The notes: generated by a model not told the origin, from the letters alone. 64,000 nucleotides of DNA from Chengkuizengella sp. SCS-71B (GCF_040100845.1 NZ_JAZHSH010000001.1:1798001-1862000), one strand, 5' to 3'; shown: positions 1-8,149, counted from the stretch's first letter. Made by a program: numbers and translations.

Positions 1-88
1 TGCTTTGAACAGAAATGATTAGATGAGTTCGTGAGTGAAGGTCTATTGTTTATTCAAGTAGTTTTATGATTAAACGGTAAACAAGAAT

Positions 89-118
89 GGCGCTGATACT
101 GATATAGTGCCTTTTTTT
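89..118 (+). terminator. Intrinsic terminator at left edge
   Basis: GGCGCT (89-94) pairs with AGTGCC (106-111) and is followed directly by seven T. It should end a rightward transcript that enters from outside the window. Positions 1-88 show no coding signal of their own. Confidence 0.7.
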
Positions 119-217
119 GTTGGGAAATAACTATTCGATTGAAGAACAGATGATACTGATGAGGTACTATGAATAACAACCCATTTTACATGATTAAATT
201 TTCCTTTATGCATCCGT

Positions 218-251
218 CCAATCCAATTTATGATTTCGCGAATATACTCTA
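218..251 (+). promoter_or_regulatory. Candidate sporulation-type promoter of the beta-helix gene
   Basis: CCAATC (218-223) is followed after 17 bases by AATATACTC, or after 19 bases by TATACTCTA. The same CCARTC box precedes the five Cys-rich paralogs at a fixed 17-base spacing, but the -10-like half is weaker here. I read it as a degenerate member of the same promoter class. Confidence 0.4.
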
Positions 252-293
252 TAAACGAACGATTTCAAAAAAAAATGGTGAGGAGTGAACAAC

Positions 294-2342
294 ATGGTCA
301 TTAACGTTCCAGCAGATGAGCCGACGATTAATGATGCTTTGTTAGTAGCAAGTGCTGGTGATACCATAAGAGTTGCTGCGATTACCTGCAATGAATCGAT
401 CACGATAGGAGCAGGATTGGATTGCATACGAATAATAGGGTCAGGGATTGGGAAAACGATTGTGGATGGCGTTGGATTAGGTGTAAACACAATTGGATTT
501 GATATTCAGGGATCAGGATTTATAGCGATTGAAAATCTATCGGTTCGTAATTTTGATAGTTTTGGTATTCAAATTAGTACTACGGAAAATATTATTCATA
601 AAGTTGAGGTATTAAATAATGGAGATGATGGCATTCAGATAGGTGCTGAACGGAATTTAGTTATGTCATCAAAAATCAAATCAAATTCAGGCAGAGGTAT
701 AAATGATTTATCAAATAATTACCTTGTGTCAAATGATATCTTAAATAATGAAATTGATGGAATTATTTTCGCTGAGGAAAGCAGCTTAGCTTTAAAAAAT
801 GTAATTAAAGGGAACAAGAACGCAGGAATAAGCTCACGTGCTCCAAATAATTTAATCATTAATAATACTGTTTTAAAAAATGAAGATGAAGGAATTCAAT
901 CATCATTTGGGGATTTTATATTCGCAAATAAAGTAATTAAAAACTTAGGAATTGGTATTGATTTGCGTGGAGGTTCAAACATTTTAGTTTGGGCAAATGA
1001 TGTGAAATGTAATGATCAAAATGGCATGTTTTCTAGAGTGGATCGACAGAAAATGATTAGAAATAATATCATGAATAACGGTAATATAGGGATTGAAATC
1101 CGAACAACTACCGATAATAACTTAATAGATAATAACTGTATTGAAAATAATACAAATCAAGGAATACTAATTAATCCAAATTCTATTGATAACGTCATCC
1201 GATCTAATAAATTAGCAGGTAATACACCAGATATAGATAATGAAGGGATGAATACGTTATTTGACAACAACAAATGTAGAACGAGTGATCCAGCGGGTTT
1301 ATGTCAAATAAATAATGAAGTGATAGTAAATGAAGGTGAGAGTATTCAAACTGCCATTAATGCTGTGACAACAACTGAAGGTTTTACGATTCGAGTAGGT
1401 GCAGGAACATTTCCTGAAATCCTCAATATTGGTCTAGGGAAAGATCGCATCCGCATCATCGGTGCTGGACAAGGAAAAACGATCATAGATGGAGTAGGTC
1501 TAGGTGGAATAGGAATTAATATTGATGAGTCTTCTTTTGTGACCATAGAAAATTTAACCGTTAAAAATTGTGATAGCTCTGGAATACGAATTAATACTAG
1601 TGATAATATACTACATTGTGTAACTGTGTTTGGAAATTTAAACGATGGTATGTTCATAACGGAATTCAGCGAACGAAATATGATCATGAATTGCGATTCG
1701 AGTGGAAATAATGGTTTGGGAATTTCAGTAGACGGCGATCACAACTATATCATTTGTAGTCAGTGTAATAGAAATAGCTTAGAGGGTATAAGATTTAATC
1801 AGGGTGAGTTTAACCTGGCATTTCATAATTTTTGTGATGGAAATCTTGAAGGAATAGAGCCGGCTGGCGAAAATAATTTTATTATTAGTAATTGTGTATT
1901 GAATAATCAGGATGGTATTGAAGCAGATGGTGATTTCAATTTAGTTCTTTGGAACAAAGCATGTAATAATAACCGTGATGGAATTGATGTAGAAGATAAA
2001 AATAACTTAGTTTGGGGTAATGTTTGCAGTAATAATGAACGTGATGGAATCTTAGTTCAAGAGGATAACAATAGAATCATAAACAATATCGTAAATAACA
2101 ATAAGGGTGAAGGGATCATAATTGAAGATCCTTCCGGTGATTTCAATGTCATTGACAATAATAAAATCGTCAATAATGATTTAACAGGAATTTTGTTAGA
2201 AAATAACACCAATAATAACAAAGTTCGTTCCAATTGTTTAATAGGAAATACACCAGATATTAATGACCAAGGTACAGATAACATTATTGATGAAAACAAA
2301 TGTCAAACGAGCATTCCTGATGGGCTTTGTGAAGATTGTTAA
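294..2342 (+). CDS. Two-module right-handed parallel beta-helix protein
   Basis: The protein is built of asparagine-rich rungs of about 22-23 residues (NNxIxxNxxxGI pattern) typical of PbH1/NosD-type parallel beta-helices. It consists of two tandem modules of about 340 residues. Each opens with a TINDAL / SIQTAIN plus TIRV segment and an IRIIGxGxGKTIxDG motif, and each closes with RSNxLxGNTPDI, then KCxTSxPxGLC. There is no signal peptide or membrane segment. I chose ATG 294 because AGGAG at 281-285 sits 8 bases upstream. A GTG at 285 is in frame but overlaps that site. A close paralog lies at 55073-57142. Carbohydrate binding or cleavage is common in this fold, but I see no catalytic signature. 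A spore-surface role is inferred from the promoter and neighbours only. Confidence 0.8.
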   Translation: MVINVPADEPTINDALLVASAGDTIRVAAITCNESITIGAGLDCIRIIGSGIGKTIVDGVGLGVNTIGFDIQGSGFIAIENLSVRNFDSFGIQISTTENIIHKVEVLNNGDDGIQIGAERNLVMSSKIKSNSGRGINDLSNNYLVSNDILNNEIDGIIFAEESSLALKNVIKGNKNAGISSRAPNNLIINNTVLKNEDEGIQSSFGDFIFANKVIKNLGIGIDLRGGSNILVWANDVKCNDQNGMFSRVDRQKMIRNNIMNNGNIGIEIRTTTDNNLIDNNCIENNTNQGILINPNSIDNVIRSNKLAGNTPDIDNEGMNTLFDNNKCRTSDPAGLCQINNEVIVNEGESIQTAINAVTTTEGFTIRVGAGTFPEILNIGLGKDRIRIIGAGQGKTIIDGVGLGGIGINIDESSFVTIENLTVKNCDSSGIRINTSDNILHCVTVFGNLNDGMFITEFSERNMIMNCDSSGNNGLGISVDGDHNYIICSQCNRNSLEGIRFNQGEFNLAFHNFCDGNLEGIEPAGENNFIISNCVLNNQDGIEADGDFNLVLWNKACNNNRDGIDVEDKNNLVWGNVCSNNERDGILVQEDNNRIINNIVNNNKGEGIIIEDPSGDFNVIDNNKIVNNDLTGILLENNTNNNKVRSNCLIGNTPDINDQGTDNIIDENKCQTSIPDGLCEDC

Positions 2343-2431
2343 ATATGAATGCTATTAGCCGTTATTAATTCAATGGTTTATTTTAGTTTCCTTGTGTTGA
2401 GGTCCCTCCATACATTTAATCAAAGGATAAC

Positions 2432-2466
2432 AAGGACCAATTCAAAATGTTGGTTCTTTTTTATTG
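2432..2466 (+). terminator. Terminator of the beta-helix gene
   Basis: AAGGACCAA (2432-2440) pairs with TTGGTTCTT (2450-2458) with one G-U pair, followed by a T-rich run. It lies 90 bases after the stop codon. Confidence 0.75.
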
Positions 2467-2551
2467 TAACAATCTTGGTAAAATAGCACATTTTTAAACA
2501 AGTAAGTCACTTGTCTATACAAATCATAGCGTTTGAACATAGAATATATTA

Positions 2552-2569
2552 CCTCCTAGACATAGGAGG
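2552..2569. repeat. Small perfect hairpin CCTCCTA / TAGGAGG
   Basis: A 7-bp inverted repeat with a 4-base loop in the non-coding stretch 2343-2929. There is no T run, so it is not an obvious terminator. I see no gene in this stretch. Confidence 0.5.
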
Positions 2570-2600
2570 GTGTGCGCTCATATATATCTCTCTACGGTGT

Positions 2601-2772
2601 AAACCTCACTATTAGTTATAGTGGGGTTTTAAACTATAAGTCAATATAGCTATTCAAAATCCTGCTTTTTTAAAATGTCCTTTACAAAGGGTACACTTTA
2701 TTTAAAGAGGTGTGGGAAATTAAATATCATTCAATATTTTTTTAAAACCCCACTATATAAATAGTGAGGTTC
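2601..2772. repeat. Nested inverted repeat (CCTCACTAT element)
   Basis: Two hairpins, at 2601-2630 (AAACCTCACTAT / ATAGTGGGGTTT) and 2744-2771 (CCCCACTAT / ATAGTGAGG), are also near-perfect inverted copies of each other. Segment 2618-2633 is exactly complementary to 2741-2756, and 2602-2612 to 2761-2771. The result is about 170 bases with roughly 30-base terminal inverted repeats, each able to fold on its own. Single hairpins of the same family occur at 7319-7347 and 41587-41624. A miniature mobile element or a mobile terminator are both possible. Confidence 0.6.
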
Positions 2773-2929
2773 TCTACAGTAGAATTTAATTATACTGTTA
2801 TTTCGGGTGGATATGGCGGTTCATTCCTTGAATCGTTGCCATACCCTTTATTTAAGTGATGTTTTTCTATAGTTTGTAGTGTTTTAGGAATTAATCCATT
2901 AGGTAATTATCCTAATTTATAGTAAGTGA

Positions 2930-3328
2930 TTATGACTTAATAATTATTAACTGACTTTCAAGGAAAGTATAGCCTGGTGCTGGTTTAGGAGGACCCATGT
3001 CGCTTTCAATAGCAAAAGTATTCACAATACAATTTTTACTAGCGTTTGTTTTGTCAATTTGCATCTCATAATGTGGTATGTTCATTACATTAAAAGTAAA
3101 AGTACGAAGTTGTCCTCCAGGAATGTTAAAGTTTTCTGTTGTTAATACCTGATTGCCCGCTGGTGTCCATTGTATAAGTTCAACTATTATATTACATACT
3201 TTTGAATCACGATTTATCATTGCAAGATGAGCATAGTTAGCACCTATATCACTATTTGGACTTAATGCACCAGTAGAAAGTATTTTTCTTTTGCAATCTT
3301 TCGAAATGGTAAGTGGGTTTGGAGTCAT
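2930..3328 (-). CDS. Small beta-rich hypothetical protein
   Basis: About 132 residues, no signal peptide, and three cysteines in the first three quarters. The composition suggests a beta-sandwich (alternating hydrophobic strands such as NIIVELIQW and RTFTFNV). I do not recognise the family. Two in-frame ATG codons lie 6 bases apart, at 3334 and 3328. AGGAGG is only 3 bases from the first but 9 from the second, so I prefer 3328. It stands alone between non-coding stretches, on the same strand as the Cys-rich paralogs, so a shared role in spore structure is possible but unsupported. Confidence 0.65.
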   Translation of the reverse strand: MTPNPLTISKDCKRKILSTGALSPNSDIGANYAHLAMINRDSKVCNIIVELIQWTPAGNQVLTTENFNIPGGQLRTFTFNVMNIPHYEMQIDKTNASKNCIVNTFAIESDMGPPKPAPGYTFLESQLIIIKS

Positions 3329-3550
3329 TTGCATACACCTCCTTTTCTTTCCCCTTTACCTTTATATGCAAAACTAAGTCCTCCTGTTTGTACTTCTATC
3401 TATTAAAAGCAAAAATTCCACGTATGTCTCTCTATCAATGTGTTATTTAACGTATTCCGAAAGAATGCTCCAAGATTATATATTCTAGGGATTATGATTC
3501 ACCTTTTTGACTTATTTTTCCCGTAATTAGAACAGACTATATTTTTTTTA

Positions 3551-4135
3551 TTATTTATAGTTTTCGTTTTTCTTCTTATTCTTAGCCGCTTCTCTTATTT
3601 CTTTTATAAAATTGTTCTTATCTTTGTCTTTAAATTCCTTAAGAAATTTTTGGGATGTATTAGAGTTGACTTTTTCATTTTTAACATACCATAGACCATC
3701 ATCAAAATTATAAGACCAGTATTGTCCGTCTGTAGTTCTTGTTAATATTAATATTACTTCATCATTTTTTCGGACATGTTTTGAATTAGTGGTTTCATTA
3801 GAATTACCATGTTGTAAAAACGTGATTGTTTTGTTTGGCTCATTACCATAAATTACTTCGTCAACTTTTATTGTAGCAGGTGTGACATCCATTTTTGAGG
3901 AAAATTTAGTGTTTATACCGGTATCTTTCTGGAAAGTTGCTACTTCCTGTATTACTTTTCCCTTTACAATAAGATCAACATTCCAGAATTCTTCCGATAA
4001 ATTGTTTGTCATTGGGGCAATAGATGTATTATCTTCAACATTAAAGTTGTTATATGAATTATAAACAAAGCCTGTAGATACCCCTAAAACAATAGCAAGA
4101 GATAAAGAAAATATCCAAATAATTGATTTTCTCAA
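3551..4135 (-). CDS. Membrane-anchored or secreted hypothetical protein
   Basis: 194 residues from a TTG start with the ribosome site AAGGAGAGGG about 6 bases upstream. Residues 7-26 form one hydrophobic helix that could be a signal anchor or signal peptide. The rest resembles a small extracytoplasmic beta-domain: DLIVKGKVIQEV, VDEVIYGNEP and KTITFLQHG are spaced like strands, and a lysine-rich tail follows. No catalytic motif is visible. The ribosome binding site overlaps the end of a decayed gene fragment at 4150-4221, so the upstream context has been rearranged. Confidence 0.7.
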   Translation of the reverse strand: MRKSIIWIFSLSLAIVLGVSTGFVYNSYNNFNVEDNTSIAPMTNNLSEEFWNVDLIVKGKVIQEVATFQKDTGINTKFSSKMDVTPATIKVDEVIYGNEPNKTITFLQHGNSNETTNSKHVRKNDEVILILTRTTDGQYWSYNFDDGLWYVKNEKVNSNTSQKFLKEFKDKDKNNFIKEIREAAKNKKKNENYK

Positions 4136-4149
4136 ATTAATCCCTCTCC

Positions 4150-4221
4150 TTATCTATATTTGTAGTTAACTTCACCTTCATCATAAGTAACGTCATAGCC
4201 GCCTTCCAAATTCTGTGTCAT
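4150..4221 (-). pseudogene. Truncated gene fragment (23 codons)
   Basis: A short open frame (MTQNLEGGYDVTY...) ends just upstream of the 3551-4135 gene. It has no ribosome binding site and abuts unrelated decayed sequence at 4222. It is most simply the 3' end of a deleted gene, with the ATG being coincidental. Confidence 0.4.
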
Positions 4222-4442
4222 AATAGATCTTTATTTAGTGGAACAATCAATGGAAATGGTTTAATCTTATTTGGAGAGAGCTTTTTAAGGGCGCATGTGT
4301 CTATAGACTAGTTGAACTAGGTTATGTAAGTGTTAATGGTGGTAAGGCTAATGAAGCAGAAGGAGATATCCCTCTTTTATTTACAGTTGAAACTGATACT
4401 TTAGCTTTAGATCATACTATTTCACACCTCAATCGTCAATAA
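4222..4442 (+). pseudogene. Frameshifted remnant of a beta-rich protein gene
   Basis: One frame reads SLFSGTINGNGLILFGESF and stops at 4312-4314. A second frame then reads RLVELGYVSVNGG through DIPLLFTVETDTLALDH to a stop at 4440-4442. The two pieces look like one protein split by a frameshift. No start codon or ribosome site remains. I do not recognise the parent family. Confidence 0.45.
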
Positions 4443-4533
4443 TTATAATTTCAGTACAGAAGTTAAACATATATGTCTAACTTCTGTACTAGTTTAATCT
4501 ATGTTTTTATAAGATTAAAGGAGTGTATAATAT

Positions 4534-4974
4534 ATGAAGAAAATATCAAAGTTGCTTATAGTTATTAATGTCATTCTATTAGTGGTTAATTTTGGTACCT
4601 TTTTGAATAAATATAATCTTAATAAAGATATAGAAAAGATGCAAAATCGATATTATTCAAAATTTATTGATGCATCAAAAGAATTAAATGAGTTTTTAAA
4701 AAGTAATGAAGTAAAAATTGTCAATTCTAATAATGAGTATATATATCGTTTATTAAGAGTTGAAGAAACTTATAAAGCTTATCAACTATTTACATTTCTT
4801 AATAATTATAATGAAACTGAGCAGTTTAAAGATATTAGTTATTTATTTAATGATTTATGGAATGTAATCGCTATTGGAGATATAAGTGAGAGATCTTCGG
4901 ATGAAATAAAAAAAATGTCTGATAATATTTCTGAATTAATTAATCAATTTTCTCTATATATTGACTACAAATAA
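4534..4974 (+). CDS. Hypothetical single-pass membrane protein, probably truncated
   Basis: 146 residues with one N-terminal transmembrane helix (residues 6-24) and a long, charged, mainly helical remainder. The site AAAGGAG lies about 10 bases before the ATG. The frame seems to have lost its end: after the stop at 4972-4974 the same frame continues LNNYIEETFKNLNNMGK, and after a one-base shift ENDATELARKLDARL, all in the same helical style. I therefore think a longer protein was cut by a nonsense mutation. The function is unknown. Confidence 0.6.
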   Translation: MKKISKLLIVINVILLVVNFGTFLNKYNLNKDIEKMQNRYYSKFIDASKELNEFLKSNEVKIVNSNNEYIYRLLRVEETYKAYQLFTFLNNYNETEQFKDISYLFNDLWNVIAIGDISERSSDEIKKMSDNISELINQFSLYIDYK

Positions 4975-5115
4975 ACATTAAACAATTATATTGAAGAAAC
5001 ATTTAAAAATTTGAATAATATGGGAAAAATTAACGATCAGAAAATGATGCTACTGAATTAGCGAGAAAATTAGATGCAAGACTAAGGTTTGCTAAACATA
5101 AAATGACAGAGAAGG
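4975..5115 (+). pseudogene. Decayed 3' part of the 4534 gene
   Basis: In-frame coding-like sequence follows the stop codon for about 25 codons, then continues after a frameshift near 5040 as a charged helix (ELARKLDARLRFAKHK). This supports a nonsense mutation plus a frameshift in an originally longer gene. Confidence 0.4.
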
Positions 5116-5211
5116 TCTTTTTTTATGTATTGACTTGGGTTAGAATACATTTTCAAACAAGTATGTCACCTCGGACAGTCACATTAAAATTTGTTGAAGA
5201 TACTCATAAAA

Positions 5212-5250
5212 AAAGCTTCTTCCATTGTAGAGAAGCTTTCTTTGTTTTTT
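5212..5250. terminator. Bidirectional terminator after paralog A
   Basis: AAAGCTTCT (5212-5220) pairs with AGAAGCTTT (5231-5239) and is flanked by T runs on both strands. It ends the minus-strand gene that stops at 5264. Confidence 0.8.
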
Positions 5251-5263
5251 GAACAATAAAACT

Positions 5264-5776
5264 TTAAATTAATTCTTGAATTCTTGTGATTTTACAAGTG
5301 GAAATGGCAAGATTAGGAATCGGATCACCCTCACTATCTATAACATTATCTAATATAACAATTCCTTCTCCAATTGATAAAATATTTCCTGTAAGTGGAA
5401 TCTGAAATTCATCCCCATTTGTTTGCGTTATGAATTCAACTTCAACTTCAGTACCAATACCAAGTGAAACTAATTGATTTGTAGCTGGATCCTCACAACA
5501 GTTGCATTCTCCTTTTACATCTTTACGCACTGGTTTTAAATCAGTATTACTGTCTATTGCACTACTTCCAACTGCTGTAACATTACATACTGCAAAGAAT
5601 GCCGGAATTTCACCATCTAGAGTCTCCGCAATGAAATTTTCGACAGATGTGATTAGATTTAATTCTTGACTAACTGGTGTAGATATGATTATAGGACCTC
5701 GATCTACTAATTGTTTCATCACACACTGCATTGGACAAATGCAGCAATCACATATGGTTTCATCGAAATGTCCCAT
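5264..5776 (-). CDS. Cys-rich CxCCxCPMQC family protein, paralog A
   Basis: 170 residues and soluble. The N-terminus carries MGHFDETICDCCICPMQC, the family core of C-x-C-C-x-C-P-M-Q-C. The middle carries LKPVRKD then GECNCCEDPATN. The C-terminal half has a conserved IGEGIVIL segment and ends near STCKITRI. The array of cysteines suggests disulfide cross-linking or metal binding, as in spore coat proteins, but I know of no assigned function. I prefer ATG 5776 because AGGAGG lies 9 bases upstream; a GTG at 5785 touches that site. Paralog D (8267) is its closest relative in the window (shared ISTPVSQE, SVENFIA and CNVTAV). It has its own promoter and terminator. Confidence 0.8.
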   Translation of the reverse strand: MGHFDETICDCCICPMQCVMKQLVDRGPIIISTPVSQELNLITSVENFIAETLDGEIPAFFAVCNVTAVGSSAIDSNTDLKPVRKDVKGECNCCEDPATNQLVSLGIGTEVEVEFITQTNGDEFQIPLTGNILSIGEGIVILDNVIDSEGDPIPNLAISTCKITRIQELI

Positions 5777-5807
5777 AAGACTCACCTCCTTTTTACATTT
5801 GATGAGT

Positions 5808-5839
5808 TATTGTATGAATCGAATGAATGGATTGATTGG
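5808..5839 (-). promoter_or_regulatory. CCAATC-N17-CATACAATA promoter of paralog A
   Basis: On the minus strand CCAATC (5839-5834) is followed after exactly 17 bases by CATACAATA (5816-5808). The second box fits the CATAnnnTA -10 consensus of sigma-K. Upstream lies TGACACAGACAAATGCGG, a weaker sigma-A-like element also found at 13481. Confidence 0.65.
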
Positions 5840-5908
5840 TTATATGTCTGAGTATATAAAAAATCCGCATTTGTCTGTGTCATTTTGTTGTCTGCTGTAA
5901 TAAGATAC

Positions 5909-5945
5909 AAGTAAACAATCACAAATGGATTTGTCGAAATGACTA
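5909..5945 (-). pseudogene. N-terminal fragment of another Cys-rich paralog
   Basis: The minus strand reads SHFDKSICDCL, matching the family start (M)GHFDxSICDCC, and then diverges. It lacks a start codon and the rest of the gene. The same fragment is present upstream of paralog C. Confidence 0.65.
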
Positions 5946-5970
5946 TTGGTTCACTTAAACGAAATAAACG

Positions 5971-6003
5971 CTCCTTTCACTTTTTGCGGTAGGAGTTTTT
6001 TGT
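5971..6003. terminator. Hairpin after paralog B
   Basis: CTCCT (5971-5975) pairs with AGGAG (5991-5995), with a strong T run on the plus strand and a weaker one on the minus strand. It is the degraded counterpart of the clean hairpin at 8214-8252, and lies about 70 bases beyond the stop of paralog B. Confidence 0.5.
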
Positions 6004-6074
6004 TTAATATCCTCATTTTCGGGATCAAGGTAAGCTATACTCGTTGGAATCGTGATAGGATGAGGAGAGTTTTT

Positions 6075-6539
6075 TTATAGTGGGAAGATTCTAGTCACAA
6101 AACAACTAGATATAACACCCACCTGTTGATTTCCTGTTTCTTCTCCAATTATGACTCCTTCCCCTACATCAGCGATTTTAAATGGATCAAATCCAAAACC
6201 AATTATTTCTATATTCATAACCTCGCCTTTCAAAGAATTTGCCAAATTTGTAGTCGGGTCCTCACAACATGAACAGTCCCCAGTACTTTTTTTAATAGGT
6301 TTTAAATTTAAGGAAATAGAAGGTACAGGTAAACAAATGAAATTAATTTTACTTATTGGGATAACCCCTTGATCAGTAAATACTATAAAATCTCTGACTT
6401 CTATAATAGATGGGTTTGATACACTACCAGTAACAGTGAAGATATCATCAATTGATTGATTCATATCCATTAATTCTTTTAAAACACACTGCATCGGGCA
6501 GACACAGCAGTCACAAATACTCTCATCAAAAACGCCCAT
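6075..6539 (-). CDS. Cys-rich CxCCxCPMQC family protein, paralog B
   Basis: 154 residues. It has the family core CDCCVCPMQC near residues 9-18, LKPIKKSTGDCSCCEDPTTN in the middle, and VGEGV plus a final SSCFVTRI. It is closest to paralog E at 9154: both begin MGVFD, share VxDFIxFT and use the same unusual GGACGTG ribosome site. No signal peptide or membrane segment is visible. The role is unknown; a cross-linked spore layer protein is my inference from cysteine pattern and promoter. Confidence 0.8.
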   Translation of the reverse strand: MGVFDESICDCCVCPMQCVLKELMDMNQSIDDIFTVTGSVSNPSIIEVRDFIVFTDQGVIPISKINFICLPVPSISLNLKPIKKSTGDCSCCEDPTTNLANSLKGEVMNIEIIGFGFDPFKIADVGEGVIIGEETGNQQVGVISSCFVTRIFPL

Positions 6540-6565
6540 AAAATCACGTCCTTATAAGTTTCTAA

Positions 6566-6597
6566 TATTGTATGAGTTCAAATGATGTTTTGATTGG
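6566..6597 (-). promoter_or_regulatory. CCAATC-N17-CATACAATA promoter of paralog B
   Basis: Minus strand: CCAATC (6597-6592), 17 bases, CATACAATA (6574-6566). The first box is extended to ACGTCCAATC, as in the promoters of D and E. Confidence 0.65.
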
Positions 6598-6712
6598 ACG
6601 TGTGTACTGTACTATAAAAATGTGCTCTTGCGTATCCTCCTGTTCCTCGTATATCAGAACAAATATTCTGATTATACACTACCTCAGAAATGAAAAAAAC
6701 CTGTTCAAAATA

Positions 6713-6726
6713 CGAACATATGTGTG
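6713..6726 (+). promoter_or_regulatory. Possible LexA (SOS) box before the MazG-like gene
   Basis: CGAACATATGTGTG matches the Gram-positive SOS box CGAACNNNNGTTCG at all but two positions. It lies 70 bases before the 6797 gene, close to a GATAAG -10-like sequence. Genuine boxes at lexA in this window are better matches, so this is tentative. Confidence 0.35.
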
Positions 6727-6796
6727 ATAAGATGTAGATATCAGACACTAGTCTAATTAAGATCTAGTCATTGAAATCATCAAAGGAGACTTTAGA

Positions 6797-7123
6797 ATGC
6801 CAGTATATAATAAGTTAGTTCGAGATCATATACCAAATATAATTAGCAACAATGAGAAGCAATTTCAAATAAGGGTATTGAATAAAAATGAATATTTTAC
6901 AGAATTACGTTTGAAATTGAAAGAAGAATTAGATGAATATCTTAATACAAATACAAATGAACATGCAATAGAAGAATTAGCTGATATGTTAGAGGTTATA
7001 TATACCTTAGCAAATGAGCATGGTGTTCCATTAGATGTGCTTGAGAACACAAGAAAAGAGAAAGTAAGAAAACGAGGAGGATTTAAAGAAAAAATATTTT
7101 TAATAGATGTACAAGATGACTAA
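6797..7123 (+). CDS. Phosphoribosyl-ATP pyrophosphohydrolase-like (MazG superfamily) protein
   Basis: 108 residues. It begins YNKLVRDHIPNII, the signature of the small HisE/MazG-like all-alpha NTP pyrophosphatases. The metal-binding acidic residues lie in KLKEELDEYL and EELADMLEVIYTLA. Members hydrolyse nucleoside triphosphates to monophosphates and are thought to remove abnormal nucleotides; the substrate cannot be read from sequence. It is a single gene with AAAGGAG 9 bases before the ATG and no histidine operon nearby, so a housekeeping or damage-response role is more likely than histidine synthesis. The SOS-like box upstream would fit that. Confidence 0.85.
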   Translation: MPVYNKLVRDHIPNIISNNEKQFQIRVLNKNEYFTELRLKLKEELDEYLNTNTNEHAIEELADMLEVIYTLANEHGVPLDVLENTRKEKVRKRGGFKEKIFLIDVQDD

Positions 7124-7318
7124 TTTTTTTGTAGAAGAAGAACTTACAGCACTCCTTTAAATACAGATGGATCACCACAACGTCAATAGGCGTATTTTTT
7201 ATGTTTTAGGAGATCGTAAAATTTCTCTACGGATAACCTTATTATTTTAGCAGCTGCAATCTTTGTTTTAAGCTCAATTCCAAACAACTGAAGATTTGAC
7301 TATCTACTTCTTATACGG

Positions 7319-7347
7319 AAACCTCACTATTTAATGTAGTGAGGTTT
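7319..7347. repeat. CCTCACTA palindrome, second copy
   Basis: AAACCTCACTA (7319-7329) pairs with TAGTGAGGTTT (7337-7347) and continues GGTTTTAAACTAT exactly as at 2625-2637. It belongs to the same family as 2601-2772. The rest of 7124-7505 holds a second weak CCCCAC / GTGGGG pair near 7436-7468 and no gene. Confidence 0.6.
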
Positions 7348-7505
7348 TAAACTATGTGTGCTTGCTCTAGGATACTCGTCCAAGCAAAAATAAGCTATTC
7401 TAGTGGATATTGTCATGGGATTAGCTGTATAAACCCCACTGGCTTAGATAGGCTGCAGCTGGTGGGGAATAAGATGGGGAAAGTTTACCTTTCAGTTGAG
7501 TGGTA

Positions 7506-8021
7506 TTATGTCATTGGAGGTCCTATAGCGTCCAATAAACATGTAGAAGTTATGGTAAAAGGTGTTGGTGGTACGCCGCCTCCCATTATAATATCTTTCA
7601 ATAAAACAATTCCTTCACCAACATCTACTACACATGCTGATAAAATACCCCCGCCTCCAGCAGAAGGTATAGATATTTGCTGTCCAATCTTAGATTGTAA
7701 TAAATTCGTCATTGGATCTTCACAACATGCGCATTCTCCAACGACGTCCTTTCGAACGGGTTTTAATTTAAAATCCTCTGGGAGAGTTAGAAAACCGACA
7801 GCGATGATTTGACATATTGCGATCTCTATTTGCTCACTCGTCGTTGCAATGAAATCCTTAATTTCTGTTAGAGTAAAAGTTCCACCAGGCACAGTGGGGA
7901 GTACAGTACCCAATGTTGTGATGATAGCATTGATCTCTATTCCTGCATTTTCCAACTGTTCTAAAGCACATTGCATCGGACAAACGCAACAGTTACAGAC
8001 TGACCTGTCGAAATGTCCCAT
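7506..8021 (-). CDS. Cys-rich CxCCxCPMQC family protein, paralog C
   Basis: 171 residues from ATG 8021, which lies 9 bases after AGGAGG. It carries CNCCVCPMQC, then LKPVRKD with GECACCEDPMTN, then VDVGEGIVLL and a final TSTC. It is the most divergent copy: a glycine-rich insert (SAGGGGI) lies before the VGEGI segment and the C-terminus lacks the TRI motif. Its promoter cassette, however, is almost identical to that of paralog A. Function unknown; see paralog A. Confidence 0.8.
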   Translation of the reverse strand: MGHFDRSVCNCCVCPMQCALEQLENAGIEINAIITTLGTVLPTVPGGTFTLTEIKDFIATTSEQIEIAICQIIAVGFLTLPEDFKLKPVRKDVVGECACCEDPMTNLLQSKIGQQISIPSAGGGGILSACVVDVGEGIVLLKDIIMGGGVPPTPFTITSTCLLDAIGPPMT

Positions 8022-8052
8022 AAGACTCACCTCCTTTTTTTATTTGATGAGT

Positions 8053-8084
8053 TATTGTATGAACCGAATGAATGTAACGATTGG
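8053..8084 (-). promoter_or_regulatory. CCAATC-N17-CATACAATA promoter of paralog C
   Basis: Minus strand: CCAATC (8084-8079), 17 bases, CATACAATA (8061-8053). The spacer differs from that of paralog A while both boxes are unchanged. Confidence 0.65.
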
Positions 8085-8149
8085 TTATATGTCTGAGTAT
8101 ATAAAAAATCCGCATTTGTCAGTGTCATTTTGTTATCTGCTGTAATAAA

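Larger units (their letters stand above)
5777..6005 (-). repeat. Upstream cassette duplicated before paralogs A and C (copy 1)
   Basis: About 230 bases here are nearly the same as 8022-8255. They run from just before the start codon through the ribosome site, the CATACAATA promoter box, a fragment of another paralog and a terminator hairpin. The similarity stops a few codons into the coding sequences, so the regulatory cassette is better conserved than the genes. Confidence 0.8.

Noticed and set aside
206-490. Minus-strand frame over the start of the beta-helix gene
   Set aside because: No ribosome site and it overlaps conserved coding sequence.
7354-7812. Plus-strand open frame across paralog C
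   Set aside because: It lies antisense to a member of the Cys-rich family, has no ribosome binding site and no family resemblance.
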